A stretch of 64,000 nt of DNA from Caballeronia sordidicola. GTDB taxonomy: Bacteria; Pseudomonadota; Gammaproteobacteria; Burkholderiales; Burkholderiaceae. The DNA lies in NCBI RefSeq assembly GCF_001544455.2, contig NZ_FCOC02000006.1, positions 213,845 through 277,844 of the forward strand, written 5' to 3'. This document shows positions 45,459 through 54,938 of this stretch, piece by piece. How positions within the stretch are numbered: position 1 is the first letter of the stretch; each line of letters opens with the position of its first letter. Position numbers and translations under genes: made by a program. The notes below the pieces were generated by a model, which worked only from the letters and a program-made list of their open reading frames with translations, was not told where the DNA came from and searched no databases.

Positions 45459-46706
45459 ATGCGCACGGTGTACGTTGTCGGAACCTGTGACACGAAGGGC
45501 GCCGAACTCGGGTTCGTGCGGGAACGGCTGCTCTCGGCAGGCGTGCCCGCATTGCTCGTGGACGTTGGTACGCTTGGTGCGCCGCGCGACGGCGTGCGGC
45601 CGGATATCGATGCAAGTACGGTCGCCGGATACCATCCGGACGGCGCGGCGGCGAGCAATGCGGTGGATCGGGGGACGGCCATCGCGGCAATGGGCTGCGC
45701 GCTGTCGCGATTCCTCGCGGGGCGGCAAGACGTAGGCGGCGTGATCGGCCTGGGCGGTTCGGGCAACACCGCGCTCGTCACCGAGGCGATGCGCGCGCAA
45801 CCGGTGGGCTTGCCGAAAGTCATGGTATCGACGGTGGCCTCGGGCAACGTTGCGCCCTACGTGGGCACGAGCGATCTCATGCTGATGTATTCCGTGGTCG
45901 ATATCGCGGGGCTGAACCGCATCAGCCGCGCGATTCTCTCGAATGCAGCGAGCGCGATGGCCGGCATGGTGAAGGGCGATGCATCCATCGGGAGCGCTGG
46001 CTCGACCCTGGCAGTGAAGCCAACGCTTGGCATCACCATGTTCGGCGTGACCACGCGCGCGGTCGATTTATTGCGTGAGCGGTTGGACAGGCAATACGAG
46101 TGCCTCGTCTTTCACGCGACCGGCACGGGCGGCCAGTCGCTCGAAAAGCTGATCGATAGCGGCATGATCGAAGGTGCAATCGATCTCACCACCACGGAAG
46201 TGGCGGACTTTCTCGCAGGCGGCGTGTTTCCCTGTCTTGCTGACCGCTTCGGCGCGATTGCACGCACGAAAGTGCCGTACGTGGCTTCATGCGGCGCGCT
46301 CGACATGGTGAACTTCGGCGCGCCTGAAACGGTGCCCGCGCGTTACGCGCAACGCCTCTTCTACCGGCACAATCCGCAGGTCACGCTGATGCGTACATCG
46401 GTCGACGAGTGCCGGCGTATTGGCGAATGGATCGCACAACGGCTCAACCGCTGCGAAGGGCCTGTCAGGTTCTTGATTCCGGAGCGGGGTGTATCGGCCA
46501 TTGACGCCGAGGGCATGCCCTTCTACGACCCCGGCGCCGACCATGCATTGTTCGACGCCATAGAGGCCACGTTCCAGCCAACGCGGATGCGGCGCATCGA
46601 GCGCCTGCCGTTTCACATCAACGATGCCGCTTTCGCCGATGCCGCCGCCGCCGCGTATGCCGGGCTCGCCGGCACGCGGTCCAGATCCCACGACATGACG
46701 AGGTGA
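45459..46706 (+). CDS. Tm-1-like ATP-binding domain protein (UPF0261)
   Basis: 415 residues. GGAGG lies 5 bases before the ATG. The N-terminal [19 protein letters not shown] and the Gly-rich GLGGSGNT (97-104) are hallmarks of the UPF0261/Tm-1-like family. This family corresponds to the N-terminal ATP-binding half of the tomato Tm-1 virus-resistance protein. The bacterial function is not established. The next gene, 7 bases downstream, matches the other half of plant Tm-1, so the two products probably act as one complex. Confidence 0.9.
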   Translation: MRTVYVVGTCDTKGAELGFVRERLLSAGVPALLVDVGTLGAPRDGVRPDIDASTVAGYHPDGAAASNAVDRGTAIAAMGCALSRFLAGRQDVGGVIGLGGSGNTALVTEAMRAQPVGLPKVMVSTVASGNVAPYVGTSDLMLMYSVVDIAGLNRISRAILSNAASAMAGMVKGDASIGSAGSTLAVKPTLGITMFGVTTRAVDLLRERLDRQYECLVFHATGTGGQSLEKLIDSGMIEGAIDLTTTEVADFLAGGVFPCLADRFGAIARTKVPYVASCGALDMVNFGAPETVPARYAQRLFYRHNPQVTLMRTSVDECRRIGEWIAQRLNRCEGPVRFLIPERGVSAIDAEGMPFYDPGADHALFDAIEATFQPTRMRRIERLPFHINDAAFADAAAAAYAGLAGTRSRSHDMTR

Positions 46707-46713
46707 ACAAGCC

Positions 46714-47562
46714 ATGCCACGTTTCGAGAGAACCGCGTTGCTCGCACGTTATAGAGAGATGATCGCGCGGCGTGAGCCGATTGTCGGCGGCGGCGCGGGT
46801 ACGGGCCTGTCGGCCAAATGCGAGGAAGCGGGCGGTATCGACCTGATTGTGATCTACAACTCGGGACGCTACCGGATGGCGGGACGGGGCTCGCTGGCGG
46901 GGCTACTTGCGTATGGCAACGCGAATGACATTGTCAAGGACATGGCGCGCGAGGTCTTGCCGGTAGTCAAACATACGCCGGTGCTTGCCGGCGTGAACGG
47001 CACCGATCCGTTCGCCGACATGGACCGCTTGCTAGACGAACTCGCGCAGATGGGTTTCTCCGGAGTCCAGAATTTTCCGACCGTGGGTTTGATCGATGGC
47101 ACCTTCCGGCAGAACCTGGAGGAAACAGGCATTAGCTACGCGCTTGAAGTGGAGATGATTCGCATGGCGCGGCGCAAGGACTTGCTGACCACGCCCTATG
47201 TGTTCAACGCGGACGACGCCGCGGCCATGGCTGAAGCAGGCGCCGACATCATCGTGGCGCATCTCGGGCTGACGAGCGGCGGCGCGATCGGCGCGAAGAC
47301 CGGCGTGGCGCTCGAGGACTGTCCGGCGCTGATCGAGGCGTGGGCGCTGGCGGCGCGACAAGTGCGCGACGACATCATCGTGCTGTGTCATGGCGGCCCG
47401 ATCTCGACGCCCGAAGATGCGGCTTATGTACTGAGATCATGCCCGTCGTGCCACGGCTTTTATGGCGCAAGTTCGATGGAGCGCCTGCCCACGGAAATTG
47501 CGCTGACGCAGCGAACGAAGGAATTCAAGGCGATTTCGCGCGATGGCGAACGTAGGGTTTAA
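46714..47562 (+). CDS. phosphoenolpyruvate hydrolase-family TIM-barrel protein (PF09370 type)
   Basis: 282 residues. [64 protein letters not shown] and [12 protein letters not shown] are the blocks of the PEP-hydrolase/TIM-barrel family found beside Tm-1-like proteins. Family members are suggested to act on phosphoenolpyruvate-like substrates. Within this operon a retro-aldol or hydrolytic step on a sugar-acid fragment is possible (inference). Confidence 0.9.
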   Translation: MPRFERTALLARYREMIARREPIVGGGAGTGLSAKCEEAGGIDLIVIYNSGRYRMAGRGSLAGLLAYGNANDIVKDMAREVLPVVKHTPVLAGVNGTDPFADMDRLLDELAQMGFSGVQNFPTVGLIDGTFRQNLEETGISYALEVEMIRMARRKDLLTTPYVFNADDAAAMAEAGADIIVAHLGLTSGGAIGAKTGVALEDCPALIEAWALAARQVRDDIIVLCHGGPISTPEDAAYVLRSCPSCHGFYGASSMERLPTEIALTQRTKEFKAISRDGERRV

Positions 47563-47604
47563 CGCATCGCGCTCAAGCTTGCGACGATGAACCAGGAGGC
47601 AGGG

Positions 47605-48639
47605 ATGAGCCATGTGCCGGGCATTGCAGTGATCGGTTGCGGACGGATTTCGCGCTCGCATCTCTCGGCGGTGTCGTCGCAGCCGGAACTCGCCACGTTG
47701 ATTGCGACCGTGGACAGCGACCTCCGTCTCGCGCAGGAAGCGGCGGCGCGCTACGGCGCACAAGTCGCGCTCGACAGCGTGGAGCAGGCGCTCGCTCGCA
47801 GCGATATCGACGCCGTGGTGATCTGCCTGCCCAATCATCTGCATGCGCCGGTGGCTATCCAGGCAGCGCGCGCCGGCAAGCACATCCTGGTTGAAAAGCC
47901 GATGGCCGATACCGCCGGGGACGCGCGTGAAATGGCTGCAGCCGCGCATGAGCATTGCGTGATCCTTGCTGTCGCGCAATGCAGACGCCATTTCCGGGCG
48001 ATCCGCTATCTGTCGGACCATCACGCGCAGTTCGGCCGGCTTATTTCCGCGCAGGTCAGCCTCGGCGTGTACTGGCCCGATGCGCAGGCCGAATGGTGGC
48101 GTGAAGCCGACAAGGCGAGCGGCCTCGTGGTGGCGCTAAACGGCCCTCATGCGCTTGATTTCGTGCAGATGATGATGCGCGACGATCCGCTGCGGGTGCA
48201 CGCGGAAGCTGTGCGCAACAACGACTTCTGGGCTGGCGAAGACGAAGCGATGATGCTGCTCGCCTATCCGGGCGGACGTCTTGCATCGGTACATCTGTCG
48301 TTCAATCAGCGGCCGGTCGAGAACCGCAAGGTGCTCGTGTTCGAACGCGGCACCGCCGTGGTCGAGCACGACACGCAACTGACTTTCAACGGCGACCTGC
48401 TGGTCGCGCAAGGCGATGACGAGAAGCGTCATTACCTCGACGAAGCAATCGAATTCCAGCGGCAGTTCCGCGAATTCGCGCTCGCCATGGCCGGGCAGCC
48501 GAACCATTCCGTCAGCGCGGACGAAGGCATCAGGCTGATGCGCACGCTCGACGCGGTGCATCAGGCGTTTCGCAGCGGAGAAACCGTGGCGCTGCCGGGC
48601 GTGGTGAAGGACGCGCAATCAGCGGACGCAGTACCGTAG
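47605..48639 (+). CDS. Gfo/Idh/MocA-family NAD(P)-dependent oxidoreductase
   Basis: 344 residues. Start ATG 47605 chosen because AGGAGG lies 5 bases upstream; an ATG at 47587 is in frame but without such a site. Rossmann motif VIGCGRISRSH (9-19), LPNHLHAP, and the catalytic EKP with Lys98 in GKHILVEKPMADT; a later His in NGPHALDFVQM is the usual proton relay. Members oxidise or reduce sugars, inositols and sugar acids, matching the operon's other genes. Confidence 0.92.
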   Translation: MSHVPGIAVIGCGRISRSHLSAVSSQPELATLIATVDSDLRLAQEAAARYGAQVALDSVEQALARSDIDAVVICLPNHLHAPVAIQAARAGKHILVEKPMADTAGDAREMAAAAHEHCVILAVAQCRRHFRAIRYLSDHHAQFGRLISAQVSLGVYWPDAQAEWWREADKASGLVVALNGPHALDFVQMMMRDDPLRVHAEAVRNNDFWAGEDEAMMLLAYPGGRLASVHLSFNQRPVENRKVLVFERGTAVVEHDTQLTFNGDLLVAQGDDEKRHYLDEAIEFQRQFREFALAMAGQPNHSVSADEGIRLMRTLDAVHQAFRSGETVALPGVVKDAQSADAVP

Positions 48640-48729
48640 CGTCAAGCCAGTTTCATCGGCTAAAAAATAACGGAGACAAGCGGTATCGCCGGGCATACCG
48701 GCACAAGCAGGTAAAGGAGGGTGCGGATC

Positions 48730-49731
48730 ATGGACAAGCCAGTTCGTCGTCTGGTATTGAAAAGCGGCGCGGCGCTCTTTGCCGCGCCGCTGGTGGCGCG
48801 CTTTGCGCGCGCGGCGGAGTATCGGATCAAGATCGGCAGCGACACGCCGCCGGCCTATGCAATGAACGTGCGGATCAAGGAGGCCGCCGAGCGAATCAAG
48901 ACGCGTACCAACGGACGCGTTGAAATGAACGTATTTCCGAATAGCCAGTTGGGCAGCGACATGCTCAACCAGGTTCATAGCGGTTCGCTGGATTTTTTTC
49001 TTTCCTCGTCGCAACTGGCGGTGCCGCTCGTGCCCGCCTGTGCGTTGCCGGGGCTCGCCTATGGCCTCAAGGACACGCCCGCCGCCTTCAAGGCACTCGA
49101 CGGCGACGTGGGCGCTTATCTGCGCGGCCAGATGGAAAAAGTCGGGCTCTTCGCCATTCCGGCGATGATGCAGGGCGGCTGGCGGCAGATCATCAGCAAC
49201 AAGCCGATCAAGTCGCCGGACGACCTGCAAGGCTTCAAGATCCGAGTGCCTATCAGCCCCATGTGGGTATCGCAATTCAAGGCGCTCGGCGCGAGCCCGA
49301 CGCCCATCAGCATCAACGAACTCTACACGGCCTTGCAGACGAAAGTGGTGGATGGCGCGGAAAACTACCCGTCGCTTCTATACGCAATGAAGCTGTACGA
49401 GATCCAGAAATACCTCAGCATGACGAACCATATGTGGGACGGCTACTGGATTCTCGGCAACCAGCGCATGTGGGCGGCCATGCCGAAGGATCTGCAGGCC
49501 GTGATCACGGAAGAGTTCACGCGTTCCGTGCTGGCGCAGCGCGACGACATGGTGAAGGTGGATGCGGCCGTACCGGACCAGATGACCAAGGCGGGCATCA
49601 CGATCATCAATCCCGATCGCGAGACGTTTCGCAACAAGCTCAAGCAGGCGGGTTACTACGCGGAATGGCGCGAAAAATTCGGCCCGCAAGCCTGGGCGTT
49701 GCTCGAAAAATATACCGGTCCGCTGGGGTGA
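48730..49731 (+). CDS. dctP: TRAP transporter solute-binding protein (DctP)
   Basis: 333 residues from ATG 48730, 9 bases after AAGGAGG; a GTG at 48721 would touch that site. A signal peptide with RRLVLKSG and hydrophobic core ending ARAAE (Tat-like) exports it to the periplasm. DctP features: GSDTPPAYAMN, a Gly-Arg-Val-Glu-Met-Asn-Val-Phe-Pro strand, KIRVPISPMW with the carboxylate-binding Arg, and ENYPSLLYAMKLYE. It delivers an organic acid to the membrane subunit encoded next. Ligand likely a sugar acid or similar carboxylate (inference). Confidence 0.92.
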   Translation: MDKPVRRLVLKSGAALFAAPLVARFARAAEYRIKIGSDTPPAYAMNVRIKEAAERIKTRTNGRVEMNVFPNSQLGSDMLNQVHSGSLDFFLSSSQLAVPLVPACALPGLAYGLKDTPAAFKALDGDVGAYLRGQMEKVGLFAIPAMMQGGWRQIISNKPIKSPDDLQGFKIRVPISPMWVSQFKALGASPTPISINELYTALQTKVVDGAENYPSLLYAMKLYEIQKYLSMTNHMWDGYWILGNQRMWAAMPKDLQAVITEEFTRSVLAQRDDMVKVDAAVPDQMTKAGITIINPDRETFRNKLKQAGYYAEWREKFGPQAWALLEKYTGPLG

Positions 49732-49734
49732 GCC

Positions 49735-51603
49735 ATGCGTATTGCCTTGACTGAGAACCGGCTCAAGCTGCAGCACTTGTTCGGAGCGCTGGAGCGTGGC
49801 CTCGTGCTGATTACCGAAGGCGTCGCCGGTTTGCTGGTGGCGGCCGAAATCGTGCTGCTTCTGATCGGCGTGGTGTCGCGTTATGTGTTTCATCATTCGC
49901 TGGTCTGGTCCGATTCGCTCGCCTCGCTGCTGTTTCTGTGGCTCGCAATGATGGGAGCAGTCGTCGCCTTCCAGCGCAACGAACATATGCGCATGGCCGC
50001 GTTTGTCCGGATGGCGCCGCCGGCGTGGCAGGCTTTCTGGCGCGCACTGGCGTTGATCGCGCCACTGGCTTTTCTCGTGCTCGTGTGCGGGGCAACGCTC
50101 GATTACGTGATCGACGAAGCCAATCTGACGGATCCGGCGCTCGATATCTCGAATGCGTGGCGCGCCGCTGCAATGCCCGCGGGCATCTGCCTGATGATGG
50201 CGAGTTCGCTGTTCCAGCTCGCCCGGCTGGAGCATTGGCGGCCGGTGCTTGCCGCTGTCGCGCTGACCGGCACGGTGGGCCTCGGCCTTTATCTGCTGCA
50301 ACCCGTGCTGCTCGGAATCGGCAGTTGGAACCTCATCATCTTCTTTGTCGGCGTGGTGGGATTGTGCGTGTTTTCAGGCGTGCCGATCGCATTCTCGTTC
50401 AGCCTTGCGTCGTTCGGGTATCTGGCCATCGCCACGCATCTGCCTTTGCTGGTGATGGCGAGCCGGATGGATCAGGGCATGTCGCAGATCGTGCTGCTCG
50501 CGGTGCCGCTCTTCGTGATCCTTGGCATGTTGATGGAAATGACCGGCATGGCGAAAGCGCTGGTGGCTTTTCTCGCCAACCTGCTGGGGCATATTCCGGG
50601 CGGTCTCTCGTATGTGCTCGTCGGCGCAATGTATCTGGTGTCGGGTATTTCCGGTTCCAAGTCGGCGGACATGGCGGCGCTGGCGCCGGTGCTGTATCCA
50701 GAGATGAAGGCGCGCGGCACGAAACCCGGCGAATTTGTCGCGCTGCTCTCGGCGACCGCCGCGCAAACCGAAACCATTCCGCCGAGCCTGGTGCTCATCA
50801 TTCTTGGTTCTGTCACCAGTGTGTCGATTGGCGCGCTGTTCACAGGCGGCTTGCTGCCGGGCCTTGTGGTCGGACTGATGCTCTGCGCACTCGTCTGGTG
50901 GCGGCATCGCCATGCGCCGCGTGAAGAGGGGAGCACCGCCGTGCGGCCCACGCATCGCGAAGTGTTTCGCAGTTTCTGGATCGCGCTGCCGGCGCTTGCG
51001 TTGCCATTTGTGATCCGCCTTGCAGTGGTCGAGGGCGTGGCGACTGCAACGGAAGTATCGACGATCGGCATTGTCTATACCGTGCTCGCGGGGCTGCTGA
51101 TCTACCGCCGTTTCGACGTGCGGCGCGTCTGGCCCATCCTCGTGGGAACGGCCGCGCTGTCCGGCGCAATCCTCTTGATCATTGGCGCGGCGACGAGTAT
51201 GGCGTGGTGCCTGACGCAATCCGGTTTCTCCGACAATCTCGCCAGTCTCTTCGGGCAATTGCCGGGCGGGAAGGCGACGTTCGTGATTGCGTCGATGGCG
51301 CTGTTCATCGTGCTCGGCAGCTTGCTCGAAGGCATTCCCGCGATCGTGCTGTTCGGCCCACTGTTGTTCCCGATTGCTGAAACAGTCGGCGTGCACCCGG
51401 TGCATTACGCGATGATCGCCATTCTCGCGATGGGCATGGGACTCTTCGCGCCGCCATTCGGCGTGGGGTATTACACGGCCTGCGCGATCAACCGGATCAA
51501 TCCGGAAGACGGGATGAAACCGATGGTTGCCTACATGCTCGCGCTGGGATTCGGTTTGATTCTGGTCGCTGCAATACCGTGGATTTCGACTGGATTTCTT
51601 TAG
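49735..51603 (+). CDS. TRAP transporter fused small and large permease (DctQM)
   Basis: 622 residues. Residues about 1-180 are the four-helix DctQ part (VVSRYVFHHSLVWSDSLA, FLWLAMMGAVVAFQRNEHM). From about 195 onward is the DctM part with GVPIAFSFSLASF, GMLMEMTGMAKAL, GGLSYVLVGAMYLVSGISGSKSADMAAL and, near the C-terminus, EGIPAIVLFGPLLFPIAE and FAPPFGVGYYTAC. It uses the sodium or proton gradient to import the solute bound by DctP. Starts 3 bases after dctP ends. Last gene of the LacI operon. Confidence 0.93.
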   Translation: MRIALTENRLKLQHLFGALERGLVLITEGVAGLLVAAEIVLLLIGVVSRYVFHHSLVWSDSLASLLFLWLAMMGAVVAFQRNEHMRMAAFVRMAPPAWQAFWRALALIAPLAFLVLVCGATLDYVIDEANLTDPALDISNAWRAAAMPAGICLMMASSLFQLARLEHWRPVLAAVALTGTVGLGLYLLQPVLLGIGSWNLIIFFVGVVGLCVFSGVPIAFSFSLASFGYLAIATHLPLLVMASRMDQGMSQIVLLAVPLFVILGMLMEMTGMAKALVAFLANLLGHIPGGLSYVLVGAMYLVSGISGSKSADMAALAPVLYPEMKARGTKPGEFVALLSATAAQTETIPPSLVLIILGSVTSVSIGALFTGGLLPGLVVGLMLCALVWWRHRHAPREEGSTAVRPTHREVFRSFWIALPALALPFVIRLAVVEGVATATEVSTIGIVYTVLAGLLIYRRFDVRRVWPILVGTAALSGAILLIIGAATSMAWCLTQSGFSDNLASLFGQLPGGKATFVIASMALFIVLGSLLEGIPAIVLFGPLLFPIAETVGVHPVHYAMIAILAMGMGLFAPPFGVGYYTACAINRINPEDGMKPMVAYMLALGFGLILVAAIPWISTGFL

Positions 51604-51621
51604 CCTGCATTCGGCTATTTC

Positions 51622-51653
51622 CGGCGGCGGCAACCCGGTCGATGCCGCCGCCG
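51622..51653. terminator. GC-rich hairpin between convergent operons
   Basis: Perfect 10-bp inverted repeat CGGCGGCGGC (51622-51631) and GCCGCCGCCG (51644-51653) with a 12-base loop, midway between the stops at 51603 and 51661. No T tract on either strand. Probably a bidirectional transcript end. Confidence 0.5.
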
Positions 51654-51660
51654 CACCGCG

Positions 51661-52608
51661 TCACGCAAGCGCGTGGTATGCCTCCGTGTTTTCGGCGAAT
51701 GTCTTCGGCAATCCCGCCCTCGCGATAGCGCCCACGAACGGTTCCCCCGGCAACCACGAGGCCACGAGTTCCCGAACGCCGAGCAGGGCGGTTATATCTA
51801 TGCCCGTTTTCATCCCCTCGGATTCCAGCAGGAACACGGTGTCCTCAGTGTTGATGTTGCCGGTGGCATTGGGCGCGAATGGGCAACCGCCAAGTCCGCC
51901 GAGCGACGAATCGAAACTGCGCACGCCGGCGTCGAGCGCGGCGTACACGTTTGCAAGCCCGAGGCCGCGCGTATCGTGGAAGTGGCAGGTCACGGAACGG
52001 TCGCCCGTCAGCGCAAGCACTTGCCGCATCATCTTGCGCACCTGCCCCGGGTTCGCATACCCGACCGTGTCCGCAATGGCAATGTGATCGGCGCCCGCTT
52101 TCAGCAGCGTTTCAACGATCCTGAGGACATGAGCTTCATCGACACGTCCGGCAATCGTGCAGCCGAACGCCGTTGCCACACCCGCGCCAAGCTTGATATC
52201 GCGCCGTCCAGTTTCGTCGCGTGCGGCGACGATGTTGCTGAAGTCATCGACGGATTGCGCCGTGCTGCGCCGAACGTTCTTCAGGTTGTGCTCATTACTC
52301 GCCGATAAAACGTAGTGCACGTTCTTCAGGCCGGTATCGAAAGCGCGCTGGGCGCCTTTCAGGTTCGGCACCAGTGCGGAAGCACGCAATCCTTCGATCC
52401 TCAATGCCCCGCGCGCGACTTCGTCTGAATCGGCGAACTGCGGCACGATCTTGGGCGGCACGAACGACGTTACCTCGATGTCCGCGCAACCTGCCGCGAC
52501 CATCCGTCTGCACCATTCCAGTTTCTGTTCCGTGCCGAGAATGGTCTTGACCATCTGCAAGCCGTCACGCAATCCGACTTCCGTGACCTGGACGTAGCTA
52601 TCGTTCAT
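51661..52608 (-). CDS. hydroxymethylglutaryl-CoA lyase-family protein
   Basis: 315 residues from ATG 52608, with AGGA upstream; the frame stays open further but the family starts here. HMGL TIM-barrel signatures: GLRDGLQ (Arg14-Asp15), EVTSFVPPK with Glu45, CHFHDTRGLG (His209, His211), and the catalytic-Cys loop GGLGGCPFAP (Cys242) with Asn251. Members cleave 3-hydroxy-3-methyl dicarboxylyl-CoA esters, for example HMG-CoA to acetoacetate and acetyl-CoA. Last gene of the HyuAB operon, so likely the final cleavage step of a CoA-activated acid. Confidence 0.9.
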   Translation of the reverse strand: MNDSYVQVTEVGLRDGLQMVKTILGTEQKLEWCRRMVAAGCADIEVTSFVPPKIVPQFADSDEVARGALRIEGLRASALVPNLKGAQRAFDTGLKNVHYVLSASNEHNLKNVRRSTAQSVDDFSNIVAARDETGRRDIKLGAGVATAFGCTIAGRVDEAHVLRIVETLLKAGADHIAIADTVGYANPGQVRKMMRQVLALTGDRSVTCHFHDTRGLGLANVYAALDAGVRSFDSSLGGLGGCPFAPNATGNINTEDTVFLLESEGMKTGIDITALLGVRELVASWLPGEPFVGAIARAGLPKTFAENTEAYHALA

Positions 52609-52625
52609 ATTGGTTCCTGTTTGCT

Positions 52626-54011
52626 TTACTGGATTGCCGCGTTCGCCGAATGCCCTGCGTCGGCTTCGGGCTCGTCGCCGGACTTGGCCTGCATCGCGCG
52701 GGTCTGTGGCGCAAACAGGATCACCGCCAGCGATCCAATCACCATCAGCAATGCAATTGCGCCGAGTCCGCCGACCATGCTGCCGGTCATTGTCTTGATC
52801 GAGCCGATGATCATCGGGCTGACGAATCCGCCGAGCAAGCCGACGCAATTGATGATCGCAACGCCGCCTGCTGCGCCGCTGCCACGGATGTAATCAGTGG
52901 AGATCGCCCAGATCAGCGGATTGGGGGCGAGGATGCCAGCCGTCGCCACGGAAAGTGCTATCAGCGACAACGCGAGGTTCCCTGCCAGAAGACTCGCCGC
53001 GACAAGACCAATAGCGCCCGCGATCATTGCGCCACCGCAATGCCAGCGGCGCTCCATGGTGCGATCCGAGTGGCGGTTCAACAGGATCAGCGCGACCCAG
53101 CTAACGAAGTACGGAATGGCCGAGTAACCGCCGATTGCCAGCGGATTCGATACACCCGAGTTCTTGATCAGCGTAGGCAGCCAGAAGCCGATTGCAAACA
53201 CGCCGGCAATCTGCGAGAACCACACGAAGCCCATCAGGTACACGCGCGGATCACGCAGGGCGCGAGCAAAGGTATGTTCCGCGTGACCGCTGCCGAAGCT
53301 CGAACTCTTGCGAAGATCGTCCACGATCATCTTCTTTTCTGGCGCTGTGAGCCACTTCGCTTCTTCGGGACTATTGTCCAGATAGAAATACGCGGCCACG
53401 CCGAGCACGCTTGCCGGCAATCCCTGGACGATGAACATCCATTGCCATCCGTGCATGCCGTGAAAGCCGTTCATGTGTGTGACGAGCCAGCCGGACATCG
53501 GGCCGCCGAAGAGACCGGCGATGCCCGTTGCGCACGTGAAGATGGCGATGACTTTGGCGCGGCGCTCGACCGGATACCAGCGTGTCAGGTAGAAAATCAC
53601 GCCGGGATAAAGACCCGCTTCCGACAGGCCGAGCAGGAAACGCACGCTGTAAAGATGCACGGGCAAGGTAACGAACGCGGTTGCCGCGGCAACGATGCCC
53701 CAGAGAATCATGATGCGCGAGAACGTCTTCTTTACGCCAATGCGGGCAAGGAGCAGGTTGCTCGGCACTTCCATGAGTACGTAGCCGAGAAAAAAGATGC
53801 CTGCGCCAATGCTGTACGTCAGGTCGCTAAAGCCGACGTCCTGCTTCATGTCGAGTTGCGCGATCCCGATGTTGATGCGATCGAGAAACGCAAACACGTA
53901 GCAAAGAAACAGGAATGGGATCAGCCTGCGCGTGATTTTCGCGTAGGCGCGGTCTGCGTCATATGCCGGCGCAGAAGGCATAACCGATGTATCCGGTGTA
54001 ACAGGGCTCAT
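52626..54011 (-). CDS. MFS transporter, anion:cation symporter family
   Basis: 461 residues, 12 hydrophobic segments. The pattern RLIPFLFLCYVFAFLDRINIGIAQ at the first helix and LLARIGVKK, GLSEAGLYPGVIFYLTRWYP after it are typical of the ACS branch that imports organic anions such as tartrate, phthalate or glucarate. GGAGGAGA precedes the ATG. It sits between the crotonase and lyase genes, so it probably imports the substrate of this operon. Confidence 0.92.
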   Translation of the reverse strand: MSPVTPDTSVMPSAPAYDADRAYAKITRRLIPFLFLCYVFAFLDRINIGIAQLDMKQDVGFSDLTYSIGAGIFFLGYVLMEVPSNLLLARIGVKKTFSRIMILWGIVAAATAFVTLPVHLYSVRFLLGLSEAGLYPGVIFYLTRWYPVERRAKVIAIFTCATGIAGLFGGPMSGWLVTHMNGFHGMHGWQWMFIVQGLPASVLGVAAYFYLDNSPEEAKWLTAPEKKMIVDDLRKSSSFGSGHAEHTFARALRDPRVYLMGFVWFSQIAGVFAIGFWLPTLIKNSGVSNPLAIGGYSAIPYFVSWVALILLNRHSDRTMERRWHCGGAMIAGAIGLVAASLLAGNLALSLIALSVATAGILAPNPLIWAISTDYIRGSGAAGGVAIINCVGLLGGFVSPMIIGSIKTMTGSMVGGLGAIALLMVIGSLAVILFAPQTRAMQAKSGDEPEADAGHSANAAIQ

Positions 54012-54122
54012 GATGCGTGTCTCCTCCAGTATTTGGCCGGACGATCGACGCCGTCCGTTCCAGTTTGCTGCGTGACTGCGTGTGTGTTTGTTGCTCGCCG
54101 TTGTTACCGCTATCGGTTACGG

Positions 54123-54938
54123 CTATCGGCCCTTGAACTTCGGTTGCCGTTTTTCGTTGTATGCGCTGATGCCCTCCAGCCGGTCCTCGGTTGGAATCAG
54201 CCGGTTATAGGCTTCGATCTCCACATACAGCCCCGTGCGAAGGTCGGCCTGCATGCCAAGGTCGATTGCCTTCTTTGCCTGGGTCACCGAAAGCGGCGCG
54301 CTCGTGCAGATGTCGCGTGCTGCATTCAATGCTTCCGGCAGGACCTCGCGTGCATCGCAGAGCTTGTTGACCACGCCCCACGCAAGCGCTTCTTCTGCTG
54401 AAAACCGCGCGCCGCGAAAGATGAGTTCCTTCGCGCGCCGCGCGCCGATAGTACGTGGCAACTGCTGCGTGCCGCCGCCGCCCGGCATGATGCCGCGCTT
54501 GACTTCGGTAAAACCGAACACCGCATTCTTCGATGCGTACGCAAAGTCGCAAGCCAGCATCAGTTCAAGTCCGCCCGCAACCGCCGAACCGTTCGCCGCG
54601 CAGATAAGCGGGACCGGACAGTTCGTGAGCGCGCGGTTCATGCGCTCGAACAGATAATGCTGGCGGCCGAATTGTTCGTCGGTCATGCCTTCGCGTTGCT
54701 TCAGATCCGCGCCGCCACAAAAAGTACGCTCGCCCGCCGCCGTCAGGACGACGCATCGGTAGAGCTCAGGATCGAGCTCTATGGCGCCGAACACGCGGAT
54801 CAGTTCGCGTCCCATCTGTGTGCTGATTGCATTCGATACTTCCGGCCGGTTCAGCCGGACAACGAGAATATCGGAATCGACTTCTTCGAGCTGCAACGTA
54901 GTGAGGGCGTCCGTGCCCAGATATTCGTTGATCTTCAC
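54123..54938 (-). CDS. enoyl-CoA hydratase/isomerase (crotonase) family protein
   Basis: 271 residues from a GTG at 54938, which overlaps the CoA-transferase stop by 4 bases (GTGA); AGGAAA upstream. Oxyanion-hole segment FCGGADLK (73-80) and GGLELMLACD. Both catalytic glutamates are present: Glu125 and Glu145 (in GFTEVKRG), followed by GGGGTQQLPR. It therefore should be a true hydratase. With the neighbouring HMGL-like lyase, hydration of a 2-enoyl-CoA to a 3-hydroxy-acyl-CoA ready for cleavage is likely (inference). Confidence 0.9.
   Translation of the reverse strand: MKINEYLGTDALTTLQLEEVDSDILVVRLNRPEVSNAISTQMGRELIRVFGAIELDPELYRCVVLTAAGERTFCGGADLKQREGMTDEQFGRQHYLFERMNRALTNCPVPLICAANGSAVAGGLELMLACDFAYASKNAVFGFTEVKRGIMPGGGGTQQLPRTIGARRAKELIFRGARFSAEEALAWGVVNKLCDAREVLPEALNAARDICTSAPLSVTQAKKAIDLGMQADLRTGLYVEIEAYNRLIPTEDRLEGISAYNEKRQPKFKGR

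Noticed and set aside
52650..54401. 583-codon plus-strand open frame antisense to the MFS transporter and crotonase
   Set aside because: Spans two real genes on the minus strand and shows no recognisable domain; a GC-rich antisense artefact.
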